Shown here: one piece after another, positions 11,608 to 23,600 of the stretch
Numbering within the stretch: the first letter of the stretch is position 1
Layout of the letters: each line of letters starts with the position of its first letter
DNA from: Haliclona indistincta
Lineage: Eukaryota; Porifera; Demospongiae; Haplosclerida; Chalinidae
Length of the DNA: 64,000 bases
Assembly: GCA_964017065.1 (NCBI GenBank)
Contig: OZ024787.1
Span: 6,507,301 to 6,571,300 of the forward strand
Reading direction: 5' to 3'
Made by a program: the position numbers and the translations under genes
Notes under the pieces: generated by a model
What the model was told of the DNA's origin: nothing
The model's database searches: none
Seen by the model: only the letters and a program-made list of their open reading frames with translations

Positions 11608-14600
11608 GTAAAAACTATCACATGTCAATGTAATGTAGCTATTGAAACTACTGCATGTTCACAGCATTTTGGTTGTACTGTAAAAGTAGAAATTTTGCCT
11701 TGTATTATCTTTTTGTGTTAATTCTCCAATAATACACTTTAGGAGCACCCACAAAAATTGCTGGGTACAGTTGATTGCGAAGATCTTGCATATCCATGTC
11801 AAAAGTGGAAGTATGATGTTGGCCAATTAATTATCAAGCACATGTAAGTGGGATACACGTGACTAACTGAAGCTGTATACATGGTGAAAATGATTGGCCA
11901 GCATCACACTTCCGCTTTTGACATCGATATGCAAGATTTTCACAATCAACTGTACGGGTGTCTGGAAAACTCGGATTGATCAAAATTAATATTAGTAACA
12001 GCAGTATTATGTCATGCGGTAGACGTTGCATATTTAGGGTTGGTCGGAAAACAAGATGGCGGCTACACTTAGGCTGAAAACAATAATTCATGGTTTGACG
12101 ACATCAGTAGTATTTTAACTGCCTAGGAGCTATCCTAATAGGTAAGCACTTACAATGAGTCTACTAATAAAGACTATAAGAGCAGTTGCTATGGCCATGA
12201 TAAGATGGCGTCTCGCCTGGAGGCACTAACTACCATATCTTCGCCGTATGGGCGTTTCAAGCGAATCTAGCATTCTGAAGCTCCTTGCACGATTTGTGCG
12301 ATTACAAAGAGACCTTTAGAAGCAGGTCTAAGGTGGTAAACGAGAGTTCACATGGTCACCCGTTTGTTCATCTTCTTCTGTCAGCCTAGTGCCGTGGCGA
12401 CGTTGTGAGCAGTGCACTTGATATCTATTAAGCCTAAAACACTAGCAGAAGCGAGTATTTCAAGGAAAACAGTGATTTTTGGTCCATAACAGCTCCATTC
12501 CATGCATTCTGCTTGAATTCCGTTACTAGATAACGCCTACTCGTGCACGCCCGTGTATGTAATTATCATTGCCAGAAATGTAATGCATTTTTCGGACATG
12601 AGCAGTTTTTCTCATATTTTGCACATCAGGACGTGTTAACAGTCATCTACACATCCACAAAGCACAAGAAAGGACTGTGCTGAATCGCTGAAGCAGAATA
12701 GCTACGATAAAGCTAGTATCAGTGAATACCAAAATTTGAAATTTCTGATTATCAGCACAAAAATAACCAAACTTTGCCTCTGGGGTAAAAATATGTGCAC
12801 GTCACCAGAGCTAAAACAAGCATTAGGCAAGTCTGTTTATAGCTGTGAGCAACAATCCGGATCGAACTAAGGCACAAATTTTGTTAAGAACCGGTAAAAC
12901 CTGTAAGAAATTTTGAAAATGTTCGAAATTCACGTACTAATGCATTACGAGAATGAGTGTTAACGATTGTCGGGGAAAAAAAGAGCGTGTGAGCAAGCGC
13001 TTCAATATGCATACAGCAGGTGAGCCACGAGTCTCTAGAGCATGTTTCCAGGTCGAACAGACGTTAGTTGGCCTTGGGTGATGCGTTTTCAGGTCGCTCT
13101 CAATTCCCGTAATACATTAGCTAAGGTTAATTCCAATCTCAGGGCCTCTGTAACTGCTTTAGCGGAGGGAGGGGTTTGGGAGTATCACATGGGCCACTCC
13201 CCCAGAGTGCACTGTACTTCTAAAGCACAGGTTAGCCTAGGGCTGGGATTGGCAGGTGTGAGCAGCACAAGCAGAGAGCATGAGCCCAAACAGCCGGGCA
13301 GATAACAGCACTTTTTTTAAAATTTACATTGAATAGTACATTGAGGTAATCCCAATAGCAGAGCTAATGTGATAAAACAAAGAAACAAATATTAAGCAGA
13401 AGTAAGATAGTTATGATCTGAGTCTTAAAGGATGACAAGGAAGTGGAATGTACAATAACATTAGGCAAAGTGTTCCGAAAAGCAGTAACAGAACAAAATA
13501 AGAATTTTTAAAAGAATAGACAACTTTATTATAACGGCTGAGGAATTTAATAATTAATTTTTAACGTAAACTCACTTCCGGAGTACAATTTATTGCATGA
13601 GCTAGAATACAGCTAGAAGAAAAGAGCGGCTACATGCGCCTGCTAAAAAGAAGTTAAGATGCCTGGAGATGTATGCATTGTTTGCGGCAATAACCGTTCA
13701 AAAGACAGCAGCATTTCTTTGCATCGAATTCCAAGAAACCCGGCGAAGAGAGAGAGATGGATAGCTGGTCTTGGACTAGACGAACCGCGCTCAGAGACTA
13801 CCACCGAGTATGCAGTCGGCACTTCCAAATGCAGATGCTCAAAACACCCCAGACATCACCATTGGAAGGCGCTTTGCATCTCCAAAGAAGAAATGGACTA
13901 GCCGTGCCGAGCGAGCCAAGACTCGCAATACTATGCGTACGACGAGACCTGCGGCTTTCGAGGACTTAGTCGTGACACCGGCCATTGGGGAAAGGGCAGA
14001 CGTTGTTGTGGCATCCTATCCCATCGACCACTCTTGTTTGTCAGTGGACCAGTTACAAGAAAGTAGCTGCTCTCAAGATGCAGCATCCAGCATCGCTAAC
14101 AACAGTCACAGTGAGTATGAGCGTGGTCTTGTTAGCACTGCTTTGCTTGCCAAGATCGAAGCAGTGGAGGCTAAAATTAAGAAGCTGGAAAAAGAACTCT
14201 GTACAAGTGCGAGCCAAGGGCGTTGCTTTACAGTCGAGGACATTGCTTCAAGTTATGAACTTGTCAAGTTGTACACTGGGTTTCCCTCTTACGAGATATT
14301 GTTAGTATTTTATGACTTTCTTGGGCCTGCAGTTGATGAGCTGAAGTACTGGGGCGAAAAAGACCACACGAGAAAGCGACAACGCAAGAGGAAGCTGATT
14401 CCTCTGGATCAACTGCTTTTAACTCTAATGAAGTTAAGGCTAAATCTAGTCAGCAAAGATCTGGCAGTTCGTTTCGGCATCTCAGAGTCACTTGTCTCTC
14501 GATATGTGTGCACCTGGGTCTGCTTTTTGTACCAGCATCTTAATGAGATCAAGTGGACTCCTTCAGTAGAACAAGTTACTGCAACTATGCCTCATGCCTT

Positions 14601-17600
14601 TAGGGAGAAGTATCCTACCACCTTTGCTATCATTGATGGATCAGAGATCTTCCTAGAGACTCCCAATGATTTGCACCTCCAATCTTCAACATGGAGCAAC
14701 TACAAACACCACAACACAGCTAAGATTCTTGTTGCCTGTACACCCAATGGTGTTATAAGCTATGTGTCGCCTCTGTATGTTGGTGGGATTTCAGATGTCG
14801 AACTAACATGCGTCAGTGGTTATCTGGAAACACTGAAAGGAAAAGATGGGATATCCATTATGGCTGATAGAGGGTTTACAATTAAGGATCAGCTAAAGGA
14901 AGTTGGCGTTGAATTAAATATGCCTCCTTTTCTCGATGGTCGTTCTCAGTTGCTATCTGAAGAAATCAAAGTAGGCAGAGGAATAGCATCACTCCGCATT
15001 CACGTTGAGAGGACAATTGGAAGAATCAAACAGTTCAGAATCCTGCAAGGCACTTTCCCTTTGTCCATGATCCGCCTATTCAACCAGGTTGTGTGTGTTT
15101 GTGCTTGGGTCACCAACTTTCACCCTGCCCTTATCGCTCCTCCTGCTGAGTTGTCAGACGAAGATGATGATGAAGTACTGTCTTATCTACACTCACTAGA
15201 GGATTGTCGTTCTGAAGATTATGATTCTGACTCAGACTAGAAATGTTTACATGGTATATATTATTTCAAGTAGTTTAAAATCATGTTTATTTGTTTAGTT
15301 GGGGCGAGCCTGAGCGAGCCCCATATGGGATCGAAAAGCGTCCCCCGCGAACTATCTATCTATCTATCTATGTATGCGTACGTCTTTCCGTAAATGCCCT
15401 CACGCTCTAATTCACCGAACGGTTCAATTTTGCCGCGTGTGTATTACGTCATATCATACTAAGACGATGGATCCTGATACTACTATTCCAGTGCGTGATT
15501 ATTCTTCAAAGAAAGAAGAACAACTTCTAAGGAGAAGAGTGCGTGAAAGAGCTCGCCGAGCTGCTGAAACTGCAGAGGAAAAAGAGCAGAGACTGAGCAA
15601 GCGAAGAGCTCGTGATAAGGCGCGACGTGCTGCCCAGCGTGATGAACAGCATGCTGAACAAAGAAAAACAATGCTACAGCAGTTGAGACGCCAACAGCAA
15701 GAACGACGTGATGCTGAGAGTAGTAAACAGAGAGAAGACAGGCTGCAGCACATGAGAGACCAAGAACACGAGCGACGTGATGCTGAGAATAGTGAACAAA
15801 GAGAAAACAGGCTACAGCACATGAGAGACCAAGATCACCAGCGACGTGATGTTGAAAGTAGTGAACAAAGAGAAAACAGGCTGCAGCACATGAGAGACCA
15901 AGAACACCAGCGACGTGATGTTGAAAGTAGTGAACAAAGAGAAAACAGGCTACAGCACATGAGAGACCAAGAACATGAGCGACGTGATGCTGAGGATCTA
16001 GCACAGAGAGATAGTCGACTACAGCGTTTGCGAGAGAGTCGACAAAGACAACCTGATCATCCACAAATTGCTCTTTTTGATCAGCCAGCTGTTAGAGCCA
16101 AGATGCTCAATTTTCACATGTCTATAGCACTATAGAGGTGCCTTTGTGTCTGACGTGCCTGGAAAGTTTTCCTGGGTTGACTGTCTCTTCTGATGAGTGC
16201 AACAGATGTCATCGTGATAGCTCTTTCTCACCCAAGTTGTACTCACATGCTAACAACATGGACCCTGGAGAAGTTCCTCCTCAGTTACATGTACGTACAG
16301 TTCGCTCAGGCTCGCCCCACATTGTCTTTACAATCATCTAGTATTACATGCATTTCAAGTGGTTTAACATCATGTTTACACATACTATTATACTTGTAAA
16401 CAAAGTGAAAGTGCAGTACAGAAAATCAGTTCTCTCTTAGGTCACGCAGTGCAGCATACCTATCGTATGTACAGGACTAATAATCTCCGGTGTCATGCAA
16501 TTATCATAAAAATCTTTAAGTTTTGGGAGTAGTTCATCATTCCAAAACAGAGCATCAAATGCTATTCTCTCGATATTTATCCCTTTTGAGGTATAGACGA
16601 CAAAGTCACACCATGACCTGCTACCAATTGCCATTTGCCCTTGAATCTGGCAGTAGTACTTGTGACCACGTTTAAGTGATACTACTTTGCTGTCACCTCG
16701 TAATTCACAACAGAATAGAGGATCAGAGCAAGCTTCTTCAGGGGTGTGGTCTCTGTGACTGTATGGACACTTCACTTCCAAGAAGCCATATGGATTGGGG
16801 TGAGTTGGATCATTATGGTACCATCTGGAGACGCACCTAAGAATGGGTGATCCTGGCACACAAGAAATCCCACAGGGCACAGTTATTCTGTGATGACCAC
16901 AGTGAAGCTGCTCCATGTACTAGATTGCATGTGGTGGTCAGACGGAGTCTCAACAAATACCTCACTACCATCAATGATTGCACAAGAAAATAAAAAGATT
17001 TCTAACGAAATCAAAAGGATGTAGGGATAAAGAAATCTGCTACTGGTCCACAATGTAAACCAACAAGGAGCAAGCATGGACGATTGACTTGCTAACAGAC
17101 CATAGATCCCTACATCAGTGGCTGACTATAGCAGTTCAGCTAGTTGCTGTTAACTGACACCTGACATGAATTCAGCTTGTATCAAAATCAAAATCTTATG
17201 TACAGCCACTGATGTAGGGATCTATGGTCTGTTAGCAAGTCAATCGTCCATGCTTGCTCCTTGTTGGTTTACATTGTGGACCAGTAGCAGATTTCTTTAT
17301 CCCTACATCCTTTTGATTTCGTTAGAAATCTTTTTATTTTCTTGTTTGTGTCCTTTTTTCTTTTTCAAATTTTTGCTGCACTTCGAATTCGGCAAGATAA
17401 TGTATCTCTTTGATTCCTCCATTTGCTGTTGTTGATCTTATTAACTTGTAGCTCATTATTATTCCTAAATACTGAAACTAGCTCTTGCATAATTGCATTC
17501 ATGCATGATACAGGATTGCACGTGCACTCCGATACGAGCCCCGCCCACTCTGGTTTAGAAATTTCTGTATGGCTGTGATACTATCTAGCAGCCAAGCAGC

Positions 17601-20600
17601 AGAACGATGATACTACACAAACTTACTCAATGAGTTGTTCTTCGAAGACTCCAGACGCCAATATGCGCTCTCCATACGGCGATACTCTACTTCTAGAATT
17701 CGTGTGGTTGGTCACGTGCGTATTGCGTAATCACAATAATGGCGTCTAACACTTACCTGGCAACCGCTCGTGATCGTGGACTCGTCAAATTTACATCGTC
17801 GTTTCGCTAAAAACTAAGTTCAAAAGGCACATGCCAGGAGAATTTCACGACTGTTCGTGGGTGTTTTGGTCTTGGCACTGCTCGTGTAAAGGCGCTAGGC
17901 GAGTGGAAGAAAGAAGAAAGAAAGAAAGAAGAAAACGAAGATGACGAAACTCGATTTTCACCGTTTTCAGGTTCGTCACTTTAGCAACAATTTTGAGCAA
18001 TCTCCTTGCTACTGTAAGATGGGGCAACGCCAGAGAGCAGATCTACGTGTCTTTGGACGTATAAAATTCATCAACAGGCGAAATATTAGCGTTTGAACGC
18101 TAATACATTGTATGTAGCCGCCATCTTGTTTTCTCGTTCATCCCTACATAGGGAGTCACTACCGTGCCTCCCTAATAAGTCTTTGGGAATTTTTTCTTAA
18201 ATTCAGATGGCAGTGTTCCCAAAACTTGATCTACTGTCGGCATCCAATTTATTTCTTTGAGCTGATGGTACAAGAAGGAGAATCAGGTTGTGAAGTAACG
18301 TGACACTTGAGATTTTGATAAACCAAATCGAAAACTAAGATCAGTGATTTTTAAGTTTTGCCTTAGTTTTACCGATGTAAGGAAAGTTGATTCATTGGAC
18401 TAAGTTTTGCAGATACGATGTCGCTGGCGAACACCCTCCTTTCCCCCCAGTAGATACGATTATCCACAACGGGTCCCAAAAATTCGAAAAAAGCTAGAAA
18501 TATAGCATATGACGTAAAACCAGTGTAAAAACGTACAAGTTTGTCATTATGCTGTATATCTTCCACTCGAAAGTAATCTCTTTTTACCTTTACTTCTTTC
18601 AAACGATTATTTTCACTTTCCAGCATCTCTATTCGAGCTAACAAAGCACGATTAACTAAAACATTTTTACTTGAAGATGATTCAGATGGTAATGTATCTG
18701 GTAGCTCCTATTTCTACAGTGTGTGAAGTAGTACTACTTGCAGCAGGTAACGGAGTCACAGATCGACTGCTGGTAATTGACACTGGTGCCGGATTTCTGC
18801 TCTCTCTCAGCATCTTCTCTTCTTCCCTTGTTCTAGCACGAAGAGCTCTTGGACCACGCTTTACTGGCGAAGCAAATCTTTTCCCTAGTAGTACGCTTGG
18901 TGGCTTGGTAGCGTCTCCATCTGCAAAGTGTTGCGAACAAACCCGTGTGCTGGCTTTCACATCATCCTCTTGCAGAGAAAACTCTTTCAATCACAGTGCT
19001 CGTCTGTCTTTCTGCCTTGGAATGCGATGGAAGGTGTCCTTTGGGTTGAACGTGCTACTACTACCACACACTGTGCATCTTTGGCCTGGCATTTTGCGCG
19101 TACCGCTTACCGATCGTGCAAACAAAGACTATTCAGCGCTTGCAAACACGTTCTAGTTTTGCACTGTATTCGTATAATAGAAGTAAACGGTCTGGCTTTA
19201 GCAGAGCGGGAGTTTTAAAGTTAGACCTCCATTGCCAGCAATACATTTTGGACAGCTATCTGGGGATCCAGTTGTGACGTCACGTCAATTATACGCTAAT
19301 TAAATTCTACATGCAACTGGTCTATTCTTGGTTGTTTATCAATGTACAAGAAAATAAAAAGATTTCTATCGAAATCAAAAGGATGTAGGGTTGTGAAATC
19401 TACCACTGGTCCACAATGTAAACTAACAAGGAACAAGCATAGAATGGTAACACGATTGACTTGCTAACAGACCATAGATCCCTACATCAGTGGCTGCTGT
19501 GGTTGGCCATAGCTAGTTCAGCTAGTGCTGTTGCCGGACTGATACCTGACGTGCATTCAACTTGTGACATCTTATGTACAGCCACTGATGTAGGGATCTA
19601 TGGTCTGTTAGCAAGTCAATCGTGTTACCATTCTATGCTTGTTCCTTGTTAGTTTACATTGTGGACCAGTGGTAGATTTCACAACCCTACATCCTTTTGA
19701 TTTCGATAGAAATCTTTCTATTTTCTTGTTTGTGTCCTTTTTCTTTTTCAGTGAAGTGCAGTTAAATATCATGCACGTCCTGAGCCGTCTTTGCTTCCAC
19801 CATTGGTTTAGTTTTCCTGTTGTTGATGGCTTTTCTTTAAACTTGTAGCTAAAAATAATATTATCTATGGTTATGTCAGCTCGCCTATGCATGCATGCAT
19901 GCAGTGCATACGAGTCCCGCCCACACTTGTTTGTAGACCTGTACGACGGTTATAAATATCTGGTAAGCACAGAATGGTGATCCTGTACGAGCTTACCGTT
20001 CTTCGAAGACTCCAGACAAAATATGTGTTCTCCGTGATCCATATGGCGTGTAGTCTAGCTGCTCGACCCTCTCCGCCTAGGGGTGGAGTTTCGGAAGCGC
20101 TATAGCGGAGAGGGTCTAGCAGATGTTGCATAATTACATTGGAACACCACGAATCCTGGTGCCAACTGCCCGGCAACCGAGATCACTAAGGAATTTTAAT
20201 GAAATTAACACGAACGCGACGAGCAAGATGGCCAGTACTGTCGAGGCGTTCGAGAGGGAGTACAAGGGAGTTATAGACGATTGTCTGGCATGTCTCGGCT
20301 TAACAGAGCTAAAGCCCGAGCAGCAGGAAGCGGTACAGCTACTTCTGCGCGGGAAGAACGTGTTCGTGACGTTGCCAACTAGTTATGGGAAATCTGCCAT
20401 ATACCAAGTGCTGCCTTTGTGCACGAAGTCTACTGCTACTCAACTTATCTCCAGATCTATTCCTTAATCTGACACGGCGTCCACTGTCAGCGAGAGGAGA
20501 AGCACCGAGCAAGCAGCTGTACGCGTCCATGTTCCACGTGTAGCACAGGGCGTGGTTCATTAACAGGTACGGCATGCGTGGGCAGTTATGTACACAAATA

Positions 20601-23600
20601 CTTGATAACGCTCTACGTAGCCCGGCCCACTAAAGATACAACATCTGCTAGACCTTATTCCCCCGCGTGTGCTGGTTTCGGGCATGATAGCGGCCGGGAA
20701 GAAGGTATAGCAGCTAGACTATATGGCGTGGCGATACTCAAGCTAATGCTTGGTCACGTGCGCTAACCGCTGCTTGGTCACGTGCGTATTGCGCAATCAC
20801 AATAATGGCGTCTACCACTTAGCTGACAATGGATCACGATCGAGAAATCGCAGTATTTATATCGCCTTTTCGCTAAAAACAAAGTTCAAAAGGCACCTGC
20901 CAGGAGAATTTTACGACTGTTCGTGGGTGTTTTGATCTCGGCACTGCTCGCGTAAAGGCGCTAGACGCGCTGAAGAAGAAGAAGAAAATGAAGATGACGA
21001 AACTCGATTTTCACCGTTTCCAGGTTCGTCACTTTAGTAACAATTTCGAGCAATCTCCTTGCTAGTGTAAGATGGGGCAACGCCAGAGAGCAGATCTAAG
21101 TGTCTTTGGACGTATAAAATTCATCACCAGGCGAAATATCAGCGTTTGAACGCTAATACATGTATGTAGCCGCCATTTTGTTTTCTCGTTCAACCCTGCA
21201 TAGGGAGTCACTACCGTGCCTCCCTAATAAACCATTGTAGATCATCATAGAGAATAGAATACAACAATGAAAATAATGAGGAACAAAAACAATGAACATC
21301 TGAATATAACTTCGTCTCTCTCGTACAATCCTGCTGGTGGAGAATCTTCCAGTGACCCGTTCTATCACTATGAAATGAGTACAATATTCATGTTTAGAAA
21401 TCGAGTTCAAAAGCTTGCTCAAGTTCTTAACTATCCAGTTCCATTTCTACATGCTTGTCCTACAATATAAACGCTTTATAGCCCATACAAGTGATGACAG
21501 AAAGGCATTATGCACCCACAAACTGCTCCTGGTAATACACACGTTACACAATGAATCAAGCAACAGAGAAGCAGTTTTGCTACCTAAATGCACTTCAGTT
21601 CCATGAGCAAATGAACCAGTAATGAACAGAAGCTACACTTGGGGCTGTTAGACTACCATGGAGCTAGACGCCCACAAAGTCTCTGACGAACACAAACTTA
21701 GTGTATCGCAACACTGGGACTCAGAACGAGCGCTAAACACTATAAAGTAGCCTGCTAGTGACTGTAACAACACACTAGTATCCACTTGAGCCCACCTTTC
21801 ACAATAGAGCGTTCTCTTGAGGCAGCAACATTATCTTGACCTCTCGCCTACCGGGCGTTCCCGGCGCAACACTGATGGCACGCAGGCTAATGTACAGTGG
21901 CAATTGGCGCATGTGACTCGTTGCCAATCCCGGTTAAGGTTACGTAGTATATAATATCTATGATTTAGCAAGGCTTGATGAGGCACACTATCAAAGGCTT
22001 TAGCAAAGTCAAAAAGACAACACACAAAGTATCTATGCTAATCATGAGTAGCACATAACAACGCATTGGTTGTACCATGCTTAGAGCGAAAACCGAACTG
22101 AAACTCAGACAAAATTTTTTAGAACTGATCAAGGAGAAGATTAAAAACATGTCTCTCAAGAAGCTTACTTGGAATGCTCAATAAAGAGATAGGCCGATAG
22201 TTGGAAATCAATGTCCGATTGTCATTCTTAGGAATAAGTGTAACATTAGCATGCTTCCACTCAATTGGGAGTTTGCCAAACTCAAGTGGCTGATTGAAAA
22301 CCTTACAAAGAGAAGGAGCCAAGAAGTTTGAAAAAAGCTTGAGAAACTTAGCTGTAATCATGTCAGAACCACAGGAAGCATTAGAACGAAGAGTAAGAAA
22401 GAACACACTCCTCATCACACAGAAAGGAAGATGGAAGAGAAAGATAAGAAGGTAGAGTAAAAGATGGCTCAACAACAGCATTGTTGTAACAACTGTTGAA
22501 GAAAAGATTCAGCTGGGCAACACACTCAGGTGAAGTAACGAAGTTATTATCGCCCAGACTCATCTGTGAAGGCAGAGATGACTTTGGCTTACGAATTTTT
22601 CTCACCACCATACACAACACAGCAATGAGCTCTTTACATGACCTGCTCGATCCCAGCCCGCACACAGCCCACAAATATGATGGTCCCGTAGGCGCTTCGT
22701 ACTGGGAGTATATTATGACACCCTCCAATAGCGCATCACGCTATACACTCCCAACCACCAATACCAGATTATCTAGATCGACAAATTCATTTTACAATAC
22801 AAACACATCAACTAATAACAACAATATCAATGATTGCTGTACGGAACGCACTACTATTCTAGTCGATATTGAGGATTGATACAGTTTCAATGTCAGTGGA
22901 CTGTAATTTTGATTCTTTCTCATGTCAATGATAATAATAGTAACAATCACGTGGTCATAGTATAATAAGTAACATGGTTATTATATCGGGTTCTAACACT
23001 CCCCCCGTTGACCGTAAGGGTCAACAGTAGATTAGTCTGAGTCATTGTCATTGATTTTTTGAGCTAGCATCCTGTCTCTAGCTTCCAAAGCTGCTCGTCT
23101 GGCGGGTCGTCTGGAGGGAGGAAGTAGGCTGATCATCAGTTGAATGGTCGTCTACCTGGGTATCGGGATTTCAACGGATATCTCAGGAGGGTAAAGCAGT
23201 GGAATTGGTCAGTGAAGTGTCTGTGCTTGACGACCCTTGTGAGCGACTCGCACGACGGCTCCTTTGCAATTATCATCCTTTCCTTTCAACACTTGTTGGA
23301 TCTGTCCGAGCTTCCAAAAACCCCGAGGATGATCCTTTTGATGAACAATTACAGTATCTCCGACTGAGACGAAAGACGAAAGTGGGGTTGTCCGTTCCAT
23401 GATGATAGCGATGGCCCTCTCTCAATTCTAACAAGTATTCCTTTCTCCATCGCGACCAGAAATGCTCTAATAAACGGTTGAGATGGTTCATGCATCGGGT
23501 AAGAACATCAGAATTACTTTCAGATTCCTCTTCTTCAGCGTGACCGAGATGATCTGGGAGACTTGTTATTCGGCGTCCCGTCAACAGGTGCGATGGTGTT

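Larger units (their letters stand above)
19346..21229 (+). mobile_element. family A repeat, copy 2, interrupted
   Basis: Palindromic head with arms at 19346-19494 and 19578-19735, body to 20050, then a 671 bp TIR element (20051-20721), body again from 20731, and the hairpin tail ending CTAATA at 21229. It is otherwise full length. Confidence 0.85.

Noticed and set aside
13643..13828. Minus-strand ORF over the THAP region
   Set aside because: Shadow of the plus-strand THAP finger, which has the C-x2-C and CSRHF motifs.
15483..16064. 193-codon minus-strand ORF with hydrophobic repeats (QHHVAHVLGLSCAVACF)
   Set aside because: It is the antisense shadow of the Arg-rich repeats of the Helitron fragment on the plus strand.
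16437..16916. Phage recombination gene (YqaJ) as sign of bacterial or viral contamination
   Set aside because: YqaJ nucleases are known components of animal ISL2EU transposons, and the fragment is fused to an ISL2EU transposase remnant.
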